Under the pieces are notes generated by a model. The model did not search any database, had not been told where the DNA came from, and saw only the letters and a program-made list of their open reading frames with translations. Below are positions 8,158-16,789 of a DNA stretch of 64,000 nucleotides, one piece after another. Where the stretch lies: assembly GCF_018403185.1 (NCBI RefSeq), contig NZ_BOSE01000004.1, forward strand, positions 463,144 to 527,143, written 5' to 3'. Positions within the stretch are counted from its first letter, which is position 1. Every line of letters begins with the position of its first letter. This stretch comes from Paenibacillus montaniterrae (GTDB taxonomy: Bacteria > Bacillota > Bacilli > Paenibacillales > Paenibacillaceae). The translations under genes and the position numbers were made by a program.

Positions 8158-8515
8158 TCTGCTCTGCCTCCATCAATCAATGATTATTCCCACTTGAATA
8201 CTAGGTATTTACAATGTATCACTCCCACCTAATGGAAGTCAATGTATTTTTCTCATATATTTTCACAAAAACAAAAACGCAACAGCCCTATGCAAACTGT
8301 CCAGTCACCATGCCAAAAACTTCTCAATTGGCAGGTGAATGACTGCTGCAAGCCATTGCGTCATCAACAAAACTATGCATCTTAACTTTCGTTTACTTAA
8401 GATGCTTGGTTATATGATTTCAATTGGATATTCTTCGCACATAAAAGGAATGGAACGAACATTCGGCATAATCTGCTCCCTTCAGAGGTTGCATACACGC
8501 CCTAGCACGTCGACG
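8158..8515. other. Intergenic region with two hairpins, no gene
   Basis: Holds the upstream region of cysT. Besides the ATTC..GAAT palindrome at 8187-8200 there is an imperfect hairpin at about 8303-8346 (CAGTCACC..TGCCAA against TTGGCAGGTG..GACTG) and a simple inverted repeat at 8377-8405 (GCATCTTAA / TTAAGATGC). Neither has a clear T-run. No open frame with a ribosome site was found. Confidence 0.5.
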
Positions 8516-9148
8516 TTATTCCCCTTCAATAAAATAACGCTCTTCCCCGACTGTAATGGTCGATTTACCCTGTGTAAAGTCGGTGGCCCAGTCGACAAAC
8601 TGCTCTGCTTGGTCTGCCTCAGGCAAGCAGCATACGGTTACTTTATCGGTAAAATCTATGCTGCCAAGCCTTGTCCCCCGCCCATGCAGCTCGTTCTCCA
8701 GCTTGCCATACCATGTATAGTCGACCTCGATAAACACCTCGCGGTGCAGCACATAAACGATTTCCTCTGCCGCTTCAATTCCCGCTACCGCTCCATCGGT
8801 ATAGGCACGAACCAGCCCGCCAGCGCCTAGCATAATGCCGCCAAAGTATCTCGTGACAACTACTGCGACATTTTTCAGCCCTTTGTTCTTAATAACCTCT
8901 AAAATCGGCTTGCCAGCCGTACCGCTTGGCTCGCCATCGTCTGAAGCCTTTTGAAATTGATCGCGCTCGCCAACCATATAGGCGGAGCAGTTATGCGTAG
9001 CCTGTCGGTGCAGCCGTTTAATTTCGTCGATAAAAGCGATCGCTTCTTCTTCCGTTTCTACTGGTCGTGCATAGCCGATAAAGCGAGATTTTTTGATTAC
9101 AATTTCACGGCTTCCATCCTTGCGCACCGTTCGATATCGCTGCAGCAA
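8516..9148 (-). CDS. yigZ: YigZ/IMPACT family protein
   Basis: 210 aa from the TTG at 9146-9148, which has GGGAG 8 nt upstream; an ATG at 9163 lacks any ribosome site. The N-terminal domain carries the IMPACT signature (SRFIGYARPV, ATHNCSAYMVG, DDGEPSGTAGKP, VVVTRYFGGIMLGAGGLVRAYTDGA). The C-terminal DUF1949-like domain follows. Family members are cytosolic and linked to translation control, but the bacterial function is not settled. Monocistronic by context. Confidence 0.92.
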   Translation of the reverse strand: MLQRYRTVRKDGSREIVIKKSRFIGYARPVETEEEAIAFIDEIKRLHRQATHNCSAYMVGERDQFQKASDDGEPSGTAGKPILEVIKNKGLKNVAVVVTRYFGGIMLGAGGLVRAYTDGAVAGIEAAEEIVYVLHREVFIEVDYTWYGKLENELHGRGTRLGSIDFTDKVTVCCLPEADQAEQFVDWATDFTQGKSTITVGEERYFIEGE

Positions 9149-9164
9149 AACCATCACTCCCATT

Positions 9165-9210
9165 TATAAAATAAACAATCCTGCACAACGAAAACCGGAG
9201 TTGTGCAGGA
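9165..9210 (-). terminator. pgi terminator
   Basis: Perfect 11-bp stem TCCTGCACAAC / GTTGTGCAGGA with a 10-nt loop, followed on the minus strand by TTGTTTATTTT. It lies about 65 bp after the pgi stop codon. Confidence 0.75.
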
Positions 9211-9276
9211 TTATATTTTCATATGCTTAGTTAAACTTGCATGATGCCGTCCCCTAATGCAGGTGATGCAGATCTA

Positions 9277-10626
9277 TTAGAGACGAGCTTCCAGCTCAGC
9301 TTTTTCCTTCTCATAGCCAGGCTTGCCTAGCAAAGCAAACATATTTGTTTTATACGCTTCTACACCAGGCTGATCGAACGGATTAACCCCTAGCAAATAT
9401 CCGCTTATCGCACATGCTTTTTCGAAGAAATAAACCATGTAGCCAAATGTATAAGGCGACATATCTTGAAGGTTAACAATCAGGTTAGGAACTTGTCCAT
9501 CCGTATGAGCCAGCAGTGTGCCTTGGAACGCTTTTTTGTTAACGAAATCCATCGTTTTGCCTGCAAGGAAGTTCAAGCCATCTAGATCGCCTTCCTCTGC
9601 TTCAATCGTAATATGCTCAGGCACTTCATTCACCTGGATAACCGTTTCAAAAATATTGCGGTTCCCTTGCTGAATAAATTGACCCATTGAATGCAAATCA
9701 GTTGAGAAGTCAACAGAAGCTGGATAAATTCCTTTGAAATCCTTGCCTTCAGACTCGCCGAACAGCTGCTTCCACCATTCAGAAACAAAATGAAGGTTAG
9801 GCTCATAGTTAACCAAAATTTCCGTAACTTTGCCTTTGCGATACAAGCTGTTGCGAATCGCTGCATATTGATATGCTTCGTTTTCCGCTAGCTCTGGCTT
9901 GCTGTATGCTACAGAAGCGTCGGCAGCGCCTTGCATCATCGCGTCGATGTCGATGCCTGCTACAGCAATTGGCAGCAAGCCTACAGCTGTAAGCACAGAA
10001 TAACGGCCACCAACATCATCAGGGATAATGAAGGACTCATAGCCTTCAGCTGTTGCCAACGATTTTAATGCACCTTTTGCTTTATCTGTTGTGGCATAAA
10101 TGCGCTTGCGAGCTTCTTCCTTGCCATACTTTTTCTCAAGCTCAGCACGGAAAATACGGAAAGCAATCGCAGGCTCAGTTGTTGTTCCTGATTTGGAAAT
10201 AACATTGATCGACCAGTCGCGGCCTTCAATCAGTTGCAGCAAATGCTTCACATATGTAGAACTGATATTATTGCCGGCAAACAATACTTGCGGCGTTTTA
10301 CGCTGCTCTTTCGTTTGCAGATTATAGAAGGAATTGGACAGCATTTCAATTGCTGCTCTTGCGCCAAGATAAGAACCGCCAATACCGATCACGATCAATA
10401 CTTCAGAATCGCCTTGAATTTTTGCAGCGGCTTGCTTGATGCGTGCAAACTCTTCCTTGTCATATTCTGTCGGCAAATTGATCCAGCCTAAATAATCAGA
10501 GCCTGCGCCTGTACCATTATGAAGCTGCTCATGCGCAACACGTACCTGCTCTGCAAAATAATCAATCTCGTGCTGACCTACAAAGCCAAGCGCTTTGCTA
10601 TAATCGAATTGAACTGTATTTCCCAT
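9277..10626 (-). CDS. pgi: Glucose-6-phosphate isomerase
   Basis: 449 aa, the usual length of Bacillales enzymes. Start ATG at 10624-10626 with GGAGG 11 nt upstream; the frame upstream of it is not needed. Signature regions include [50 protein letters not shown] and the C-terminal [15 protein letters not shown]. Interconverts glucose 6-phosphate and fructose 6-phosphate in the cytosol (glycolysis and gluconeogenesis). Monocistronic, with its own terminator. Confidence 0.97.
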   Translation of the reverse strand: MGNTVQFDYSKALGFVGQHEIDYFAEQVRVAHEQLHNGTGAGSDYLGWINLPTEYDKEEFARIKQAAAKIQGDSEVLIVIGIGGSYLGARAAIEMLSNSFYNLQTKEQRKTPQVLFAGNNISSTYVKHLLQLIEGRDWSINVISKSGTTTEPAIAFRIFRAELEKKYGKEEARKRIYATTDKAKGALKSLATAEGYESFIIPDDVGGRYSVLTAVGLLPIAVAGIDIDAMMQGAADASVAYSKPELAENEAYQYAAIRNSLYRKGKVTEILVNYEPNLHFVSEWWKQLFGESEGKDFKGIYPASVDFSTDLHSMGQFIQQGNRNIFETVIQVNEVPEHITIEAEEGDLDGLNFLAGKTMDFVNKKAFQGTLLAHTDGQVPNLIVNLQDMSPYTFGYMVYFFEKACAISGYLLGVNPFDQPGVEAYKTNMFALLGKPGYEKEKAELEARL

Positions 10627-10724
10627 GGTTTCTACGACCTCCAACATTTCAGAAGATAGCTTCTTCTCTATTTAACACTTTTAATTAAGGATATCGAATT
10701 TGTACCGTAAACACAAGTGGGGGA

Positions 10725-10753
10725 GGTATAATAACTATTTAGACCTACCACAA
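10725..10753 (-). promoter_or_regulatory. Candidate pgi promoter
   Basis: On the minus strand TTGTGG (10748-10753) and TATACC (10725-10730) are 17 nt apart, about 100 nt upstream of the pgi start. Fit to consensus is only moderate. A repeat array begins just upstream, at 10770. Confidence 0.35.
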
Positions 10754-10769
10754 ACCCCCTCTATATAGC

Positions 10770-11150
10770 GGTAATTCAAAATTCTCGACTTTGATGACGA
10801 TGCGATTGCGTTGGGGATTACTCGACGTCGAATCTTGAACGCTAGCGAAAACTCCGGTGCTCACGTAGGTCTTATCTACGCTGCGCTCCTTGTTTTCTAG
10901 TATCATCCCATCTTCTTGGTCCTGAAAGCCCGATTTTAAACCTTTCATTGGAATTGGAGGGTTTAAAACCGGACTTTGATGACGAGGTTGTGCGTTATAG
11001 CTTATTCGACGGCGAATCTTGAACGCTAGCGAAAGCTTATGCTTCCGTTATATGTTTCCTGCGGAAACATTGGAGGTGCTCACGTAGCTTTTGCTTACGC
11101 TGCGCTCCTCGTTTTCTACTAGCATCCAAGCTTCTTGGACTTGCATTCAA
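10770..11150 (-). repeat. Element 1 array, two inverted units (E, F)
   Basis: Units at about 10770-10967 and 10968-11150, in the opposite orientation to the 3677-4205 array. E has hairpin arms GAAAAC/GTTTTC. F carries an extra segment of about 38 bp on one hairpin arm (about 11038-11077), itself containing the palindrome ATGTTTCCTGCGGAAACAT. F is joined to element 2 by the same junction as unit A. Confidence 0.88.
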
Positions 11151-11155
11151 AAAAA

Positions 11156-11285
11156 GCTACAGCGGAGGAGCAAAGCATCCGGAAAACGAAGTGGGTCGCC
11201 TTTAACATCGTAATGCAAACTTAAAATTAAAATAAAAGCATTACGATTTAAAAAGCGACTGGAGGATGCTTTGCTCCGGAGCGCT
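11156..11285 (-). repeat. Element 2, inverted copy 3
   Basis: Complement of the copy at 3537-3670: AGCGGAGGAGCAAAGCATCC at one end, GGATGCTTTGCTCC at the other, and internal ATCGTAATGC/GCATTACGAT arms. It ends 6 bp before the complement of the stop codon of the DUF420 gene. Confidence 0.85.
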
Positions 11286-11291
11286 GAACCA

Positions 11292-11813
11292 TCAATAATA
11301 TGGCGAAATCATGAGGTAGACGATTACGCCTGTCAAGCTGACATATAGCCAGATCGGCATCGTCCAGCGGGAAATTTTGCGGTGTTTTTCGATTTGATTG
11401 GTCATGCCTCTAATCGCTGAAAACAATGCAAATGGAACGACAGCGGCTGCCAGCACGATATGTGTGATCAGCACGAAGAAATAAATGTAGCGCAGCACGC
11501 CTTCGCCGCCATAGGATGTGGACTCTGTTAAGTAGTGGTAGGTTACATACGATACAAGAAACAGCGTCGTTGTAACAAATGCAACTCCGATAAAGGTTTT
11601 GTGCATTTTAATATTTTTCTTTTTAATCGCAATTAATGCAGTTAACAGCGCCAAAAACGTAAAGCTGTTAAAGATCGCATTCAGCATCGGCAATATTTTT
11701 ACGTCAAAGCCGATTTCTCCATCATATGCCGGAAGGAAAAACAAAATTGTGATCAATGCGACAATAATGACCGTTAGCGTCATAACGAGCGCCGTGTAAT
11801 TTTTCTCTTTCAT
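11292..11813 (-). CDS. DUF420 membrane protein (YozB/CtaM-like)
   Basis: 173 aa from the ATG at 11811-11813, with AGGAGG 12 nt upstream; an ATG at 11837 has no ribosome site. Five hydrophobic segments. Conserved features of DUF420 are visible: LPMLNAIFNS, KMHKTFI, THIVLAAAVVPFAL and KHRKISRWTMPIWLYVSLTGVIVY. Members in Bacillus and Staphylococcus are needed for maturation of heme-copper oxidases; that role is inferred here from family only, since no oxidase genes are adjacent. The 3' end abuts element 2. Confidence 0.85.
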   Translation of the reverse strand: MKEKNYTALVMTLTVIIVALITILFFLPAYDGEIGFDVKILPMLNAIFNSFTFLALLTALIAIKKKNIKMHKTFIGVAFVTTTLFLVSYVTYHYLTESTSYGGEGVLRYIYFFVLITHIVLAAAVVPFALFSAIRGMTNQIEKHRKISRWTMPIWLYVSLTGVIVYLMISPYY

Positions 11814-12116
11814 TAGCTCGATTAACCTCCTAAACATTTCGTAGGCATGTTAGCTGCCGGACAACCGCTTCCATTGCTTGAGCAGCGGGCATTCGCCTTC
11901 ATTTTTGCCTGGGGCGTGTCTCAGAACTCCGAGGACACTGAGCGGGTTTTCAGACACGCCCAAGCTCTCTTTCATACTTTAGCGCATAATAACGAACTGT
12001 ACCACAACAATATTGACGCTTTTGTAACAGAAAACCGACGTTTTTATGGAGCAAGACTATGTTAAACTTTATGTATGGCTTTTCTCATTAATCTAATACA
12101 TACAAGGGGTGAACCG
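11814..12116. other. Intergenic region with inverted repeat
   Basis: Upstream of two divergent genes. A 10-bp inverted repeat GGGCGTGTCT / AGACACGCCC (11912-11961) surrounds 30 bp. A similar arm pair occurs in the terminator at 26136-26185, but here there is no T-run on either strand. No gene seen. Confidence 0.5.
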
Positions 12117-12425
12117 ATGAAATGGAATAAAATTGTTAGCTTAATAATAGGATCTGTCACTTCACTTGTATGCCTGTCGTTTTCAATTAATCTTGCCCTT
12201 GGTTCAGGTAAACTAACCATGTTTAATCTTTGGTTTTTCATAATACCAATAATGATTGCTTTCGCAGGGTCTCTTCTTTCCAAGCGATTACTAATATTGA
12301 TTTCAATGGTTTGGTTAATACCATCGGCAATGTACTTAAGCTTTGGAGTGCTGTATATTTTCGCATATGCAGTTAGTTTAATCTTGCTTTATATCAAGCA
12401 GCAACCCAACAATTCATTGAAATGA
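12117..12425 (+). CDS. Small hypothetical membrane protein
   Basis: 102 aa from the ATG at 12117 (AAGGGGTGA upstream). Three hydrophobic stretches (about residues 7-28, 37-52 and 60-95) and a basic N-terminus. No family recognised. AT-rich relative to its neighbours. Followed by a bidirectional terminator. Confidence 0.6.
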   Translation: MKWNKIVSLIIGSVTSLVCLSFSINLALGSGKLTMFNLWFFIIPIMIAFAGSLLSKRLLILISMVWLIPSAMYLSFGVLYIFAYAVSLILLYIKQQPNNSLK

Positions 12426-12455
12426 CTTTTCAAGAGATTTAACAGTGTCTTTAGC

Positions 12456-12500
12456 AAAAATGCTAGCCTCGCTCATTTGACAGAACGAAGCTAGCATCGT
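12456..12500. terminator. Bidirectional terminator between converging genes
   Basis: ATGCTAGC and GCTAGCAT close a hairpin whose inner TCG/CGA pairs extend the stem. On the minus strand it is followed by TTTTTG, serving the AraC gene; on the plus strand by a weaker CGTTTA. Confidence 0.65.
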
Positions 12501-12510
12501 TTAAGCTTAT

Positions 12511-13383
12511 TCACTTATAGTGCTCGTCCAGCTCTAACGGCTGCTGCTCAGCATGGTCGGCAGTCTGATGCAGCTCGCGGTATTTGCCTGGCGTAATGCC
12601 TTCTTTTTTGCGAAAGGTTGCCACGAAATGGCTCACATCGTTAAAGCCCGTCTGCTCGGCAACCTCGCGCAGCGCACGCTGCGGATGCTGCAATATAATG
12701 CGCTTTGCTTCTCGCAGCCGCAGCTGAATCAGATACGAATACGGGCTCATATCGAAGGCATGCTGAAACAGCTCATGCAGCCCGTTAATGCCGATGCCAG
12801 CATAATCCGAAATTTCCTGCAGTCCGATATTGTCCGCCATATGCTGCTCCATCCAGCTTACGATTGGCTGCAGCCTGCGGTAATATTGCGACAGCGACGG
12901 CTGATTGTTCAGCATCCCGAATTTGCGAAGCTGCATTAAAAAATTGTACAGCTCGCTCGAAGCCTCCATATTGGAATGCGAATCGCTGCTTGCAATTCGC
13001 TCTAACAGATCATTAAACAAAATTCCAAACTGCTGGTCATCGGACTCCTCATAGAAGGTAGAGCGGTCCATCTCCAAAGCCTTCATGATCGCTGTTGCCG
13101 CCGCGCCGCCAAATGTGATGTAAATGGTAGACCAGCGCTCGGAAGTCGGATAATAGCTATGCGGAGTGAACGGCGTCAGCAGCACGCCCTTGCCCTTGGA
13201 CAGCATAACAGACTCCCCGTGCAGCTCAAAGCGTCCTTCCCCATCCAGCGTATGCAGCCAGTGATAATAAGGATAGCCTTCCGGACGCTGAAAAATTCGT
13301 TCCCAGGCGCTATAGCCGATCGACTCCAGGTAAAGCGGCAGCGACCGTTCCATTGACGAAAATACGTATCGAATATTTTCCAT
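12511..13383 (-). CDS. AraC-family regulator of the galactan operon
   Basis: 290 aa from the ATG at 13381-13383, with GGAG 6-7 nt upstream. The N-terminal cupin-like sensing half (about 20-130, HTLDGEGRFELHGE, LTPFTPHSYYP) precedes a C-terminal double helix-turn-helix (about 180-275, LQEISDYAGIGINGLHELFQ and LREVAEQTGFNDVSHFVATFRKKEGITPGKYR). It is the last gene of the ganS-ganP-ganQ-GH53 unit, 62 bp after the GH53 stop, so it probably responds to galacto-oligosaccharide. Its operator is unknown; a LacI-type repressor controls this system in Bacillus subtilis instead. Confidence 0.88.
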   Translation of the reverse strand: MENIRYVFSSMERSLPLYLESIGYSAWERIFQRPEGYPYYHWLHTLDGEGRFELHGESVMLSKGKGVLLTPFTPHSYYPTSERWSTIYITFGGAAATAIMKALEMDRSTFYEESDDQQFGILFNDLLERIASSDSHSNMEASSELYNFLMQLRKFGMLNNQPSLSQYYRRLQPIVSWMEQHMADNIGLQEISDYAGIGINGLHELFQHAFDMSPYSYLIQLRLREAKRIILQHPQRALREVAEQTGFNDVSHFVATFRKKEGITPGKYRELHQTADHAEQQPLELDEHYK

Positions 13384-13445
13384 TCCCCACTCCAAGAGCT
13401 ATCACCACCTTAGCGTTGATAACTCTCATTATGCATGATTAGCGA

Positions 13446-14498
13446 TTATTTTTCCAGAAATGCGTTAAGCGAATCGAGCTTGTTGCCTTTATAATCGAAT
13501 AAGGTTAAATTAGACCAGTTATTTTCATGACCTACAGACCAGGTTGGCTTGGAAGGAATCCAGCATGGCTCCCAGTAATAGAAGCCGAGGCCCAGTCCAT
13601 CCGGCACCGCCTTGATGCGCTTGGTCAGCTCAAGCAGCCATTGGCGTTGTCCTTCCACAGTAGGCGGGAAGCCCGGATAGATCCATTCTTCCTTGTTAAA
13701 AATAAGAGGCTGTTCGTCTGGCGGTGTCATCGTCCATGGATAAGCCACCTCGACTACTACAATCGGCTTGCGGTAGCGTTTGGCCAAATCGGCCATATTG
13801 TCGGAAAACTCCTCCAATGTGCCATGCCACCATGAATAATAGGATAAGCCGATAATGTCGTAATCAATGCCCAGCGCAACCAGCTTGTCGTAGAAATATC
13901 GACTGCCTTCGTTATCTCCGCCGCGATCAATATGAATCATTACGGGAATTGCTGCATCTCCTGCTGCTGCAGCCGCCTGTACGCCGCGAATGCCAGCGGC
14001 GATCAGCTGCCCCAGCTTCTCCCATTGCTCTGGCGTATTATGCTCGCCATCGACGCGTCCTTCGCCCCAAATCATGCCGTTTGTAATTTCGTTGCCGACC
14101 TGAACCATATCAGGCGCCGTTCCCTGCGCAATAAGCTGTTCGATAAAGGATGCTGTAAACTGCTCGACCGCCTGAACCAGCTCCTCGAAGCTAAGCTGCT
14201 CCCACGCTTTCGGCATATACTGCTTGGAAGGGTCAGCCCAATAATCGGAATAATGAAAATCGAGCAGAAAATGCAGCCCTTTTTCCTTGATCCGCTTCGC
14301 CATCATCAATGTTTTTTGCGGATTGCAGTAGTCGAACTCCGGATTGTTCCAAATGCGCAAGCGTGCGGAATTAACGCCGCTGTCCTGCAAAATGTCCAGC
14401 ACATCGCGCTGCACGCCATTTTCATAGTACGCACCGCCTTCCGCTTCAATTTCGTCAACGAATGAAATATCTGCGCCTTTAATAAATTCAATAGTCAT
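13446..14498 (-). CDS. Cytoplasmic GH53 endo-beta-1,4-galactanase
   Basis: 350 aa, no signal peptide. GH53 TIM barrel with FIKGADISFVDEIEAEGG at the start, general acid Glu in MVQVGNEITNG and nucleophile Glu in VVVEVAYPWT; GLSYYSWWHGT is also conserved. Probably cleaves imported galacto-oligosaccharides of arabinogalactan type I. It takes the place that the GH42 galactosidase GanA has in Bacillus subtilis. Start ATG with AAAGGAG 10 nt upstream. Related to, but not a close copy of, the secreted GH53 at 18274-19911. Confidence 0.93.
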   Translation of the reverse strand: MTIEFIKGADISFVDEIEAEGGAYYENGVQRDVLDILQDSGVNSARLRIWNNPEFDYCNPQKTLMMAKRIKEKGLHFLLDFHYSDYWADPSKQYMPKAWEQLSFEELVQAVEQFTASFIEQLIAQGTAPDMVQVGNEITNGMIWGEGRVDGEHNTPEQWEKLGQLIAAGIRGVQAAAAAGDAAIPVMIHIDRGGDNEGSRYFYDKLVALGIDYDIIGLSYYSWWHGTLEEFSDNMADLAKRYRKPIVVVEVAYPWTMTPPDEQPLIFNKEEWIYPGFPPTVEGQRQWLLELTKRIKAVPDGLGLGFYYWEPCWIPSKPTWSVGHENNWSNLTLFDYKGNKLDSLNAFLEK

Positions 14499-14560
14499 AA
14501 TTCATTAGCTCCTTTTATCGTAAATGTTGAGAGATACGCCCCAGGGCGTGTATGCAGCCC

Positions 14561-15403
14561 CTAGCCCTTTGTGCCGCCTGCAGAAAGCCCGGATATAAAA
14601 TACTTTTGCAGGAACAAGTAGATCGCGGCAATCGGCACAGCGATCAAGATCGCCCCGGCCGTAAACACGGTGAAATTGCTGGAGTATTTCTCCGTTACAA
14701 AATTGTACAAGCCAACTGCCAGCGTATATTTGCTCTTATCGTGCAGGATGATCGACGGCAAAATAAAATCAAAGATCGGCAGCATAAAGTTGGTCAGCGC
14801 CACAATTGCCAATATCGGTGTAATTAACGGCAGCAGAATTTGTACAAATATACGGATTGGGCCTGCTCCATCGATTTTAGCCGCGTCGTCCAGCTCGCGA
14901 GAAATCGTATCAAGATAGCCTTTGACCAGCCAGGCGTTGAACGGAATTTGCCCGCCCACATAGATCAGAATCAAGCCTAGCAGCGTATTAAGCAAGCCGA
15001 TCAAATTCAAGAAAATATACAGCGCCACCATCGCCATCATGACAGGAAACATTTGCAGCAGCAAAAAGGCATACATGCCGCTTTTTCTGCCGACAAATTG
15101 GAAGCGCGACAGCGCATAGGCCGTCATTGAAGTGAAAATAATCGACAGCAAGCAGCTGACCGAAGAGACGATCAGCGTATTTTTGTACCATGTGACATAG
15201 TTGCTTTCCGGGCTTGTAAATAGCCAGCGGTAATGCTCCAGTGTAGGCTCCTTCGGTATAATGCTGGAGGAGTAAAGACTCGTTCCAGTGTTGAAGGAAA
15301 GACCAAGCGCCCAGGCAAGCGGATAAAAAATAATGATCGACATGACGATAATGATGCCGTATATGCCTGCAACCTCAAGCTTGGATTTCAATCGATGATT
15401 CAT
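14561..15403 (-). CDS. ganQ: Galacto-oligosaccharide ABC permease GanQ (MalG type)
   Basis: 280 aa with six membrane helices. EAA loop ELDDAAKIDGAGPIRIFVQILLPLITP is the MalG-type ATPase contact, and the C-terminus KYFISGLSAGGTKG is typical of MalG-like subunits. The start overlaps the ganP stop by 4 bp (ATGA). No ATPase gene lies nearby, so a shared MsmX-type ATPase encoded elsewhere is expected, as in Bacillus subtilis. Confidence 0.92.
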   Translation of the reverse strand: MNHRLKSKLEVAGIYGIIIVMSIIIFYPLAWALGLSFNTGTSLYSSSIIPKEPTLEHYRWLFTSPESNYVTWYKNTLIVSSVSCLLSIIFTSMTAYALSRFQFVGRKSGMYAFLLLQMFPVMMAMVALYIFLNLIGLLNTLLGLILIYVGGQIPFNAWLVKGYLDTISRELDDAAKIDGAGPIRIFVQILLPLITPILAIVALTNFMLPIFDFILPSIILHDKSKYTLAVGLYNFVTEKYSSNFTVFTAGAILIAVPIAAIYLFLQKYFISGLSAGGTKG

Positions 15404-16704
15404 GATTGATCACGCTCCTCCTTGAACGACTTCGTACGTCTGAATTGGAAGAAGGCAAACACAATGACAATGACGCCAATAATGAGCGAGATGGCAGCCG
15501 CCATATTGTAGTTGTTCGTCGTAAAGGTCAGTTTGTACACCCACGAGATGAGAATGTCGGTTCCTCCTGCCGTTTGTCCGCGCACCGCCGGGCCTCCGCC
15601 GTTGAACAAATAAATAATATTGAAGTTGTTGAAGTTTGCCGTATATTGAATGATCAACAGCGGCGCTGTTGCAAACAGCACATGCGGCAGTGTAATGTAG
15701 CGGAACTTTTGCCATCTTGTGCCGCCATCAACATCGGCAGCCTCATACGCATCATGCGAAATGCTTTGCAGCACCCCTGTGAAAAGAGCGAATAGAAACG
15801 GAAAGCCAAGCCAAACCTGAATGCTGATCAAGGCGAGCTTCGTATAGAGCGGATCGGTCAGCCACGGCAGCGGATCTATGTTGAGCCAGCCCAGCAGCGT
15901 GCGATTGATGGCGCCAAACTGGTCATTGAACAACGCCGAAAATATCATTATCGTAACAAAGTTGGGGATCGCCCATGGCAAAATTAAAATCGTACGAATC
16001 AAGCGCTTGAATTTGATGCGCTTGTCGTTCACTAACACAGCAAGAAACAGCCCCAGGCCAATTTGCAGCGTCGTCGAGACAATCGTCCATACGAGCGTCC
16101 ACGACAGCACTTTAAGGAACGACTGATTCCAGATCGGCACTGTGACCAGATTGACGAAATTGTCAAAGCCGACCCAATCAACCAAATTGCGCGGCGGCGA
16201 ATGGTATAAATCATAGTTGGTAAACGCCAGCGAAATCGCAAACAGCAGCGGAAAGATGACGACAAATATTAACAGAATAAAGCCCGGCACTGACAATAGG
16301 TACGGGAAACTGTTCATATAAGCCTGCTTGATTGCTTCTCTAAGCGGCGGCCGCTTCCAGCCGTTGCGAATTTGCTCGGCCTGCCGCTTTGCATCGCGAA
16401 TGTTGATCACATAGATCAAGGCTGCAATCGCCAGTATAATGAGCGACAGAATGCCATATACCAGCAAAAAAATCGAATGATCCAGCTTCGGAATTGTGCC
16501 AAGTGTCGCAATCCCCCACAAGCCAAGCCCGATAAAATCAGCAAATGTAATAATGAAAGCCAGCTCAATAACAATGAATACAATCCCTTTTATATAGCTG
16601 CGATTGTACAGTTGTCCCAAGCCCGCAAATAAAATCGACAGCAGCATTGCCAGCCACGGACGATGAGTCTGATGGCGCAGCGCAGACTGCGGTTGCTCTT
16701 CCAT
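15400..16704 (-). CDS. ganP: Galacto-oligosaccharide ABC permease GanP (MalF type)
   Basis: 434 aa from the ATG at 16702-16704, with AGGAGG 9 nt upstream; a longer TTG start lies within the ribosome site. Three N-terminal helices precede the permease core, as in Bacillus MalF-like proteins. EAA loop DAYEAADVDGGTRWQKFRYITLP. Partner of GanQ and of the binding protein GanS. Confidence 0.93.
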   Translation of the reverse strand: MEEQPQSALRHQTHRPWLAMLLSILFAGLGQLYNRSYIKGIVFIVIELAFIITFADFIGLGLWGIATLGTIPKLDHSIFLLVYGILSLIILAIAALIYVINIRDAKRQAEQIRNGWKRPPLREAIKQAYMNSFPYLLSVPGFILLIFVVIFPLLFAISLAFTNYDLYHSPPRNLVDWVGFDNFVNLVTVPIWNQSFLKVLSWTLVWTIVSTTLQIGLGLFLAVLVNDKRIKFKRLIRTILILPWAIPNFVTIMIFSALFNDQFGAINRTLLGWLNIDPLPWLTDPLYTKLALISIQVWLGFPFLFALFTGVLQSISHDAYEAADVDGGTRWQKFRYITLPHVLFATAPLLIIQYTANFNNFNIIYLFNGGGPAVRGQTAGGTDILISWVYKLTFTTNNYNMAAAISLIIGVIVIVFAFFQFRRTKSFKEERDQS

Positions 16705-16750
16705 AGCAATCTTCCTCCTCTTCAAGCTGCTCGTGCTCGCATGATGGTTG

Positions 16751-16776
16751 AAGGGGAGTCATGCTCGACTCCCCTT
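16751..16776 (-). other. Intercistronic hairpin between ganS and ganP
   Basis: Perfect 10-bp stem AAGGGGAGTC / GACTCCCCTT with a 6-nt loop, no T-run. Such hairpins behind a binding-protein gene usually protect its mRNA and raise its yield over the downstream permeases. Inferred from position. Confidence 0.6.
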
Positions 16777-16789
16777 GGCAAAAGGCATG

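Noticed and set aside
8158..8260. Possible riboswitch upstream of the sulfate operon
   Set aside because: No SAM or T-box type conserved core and no terminator stem were found; only a short palindrome is present.
10745..10948. 67-codon minus-strand frame (FQDQEDGMILENKERSV..) similar to a plus-strand frame at 5302-5535
   Set aside because: Both lie in element 1 copies. The variable hairpin loop changes length between copies and breaks the frame elsewhere, so similarity comes from the DNA repeat and not from a protein.
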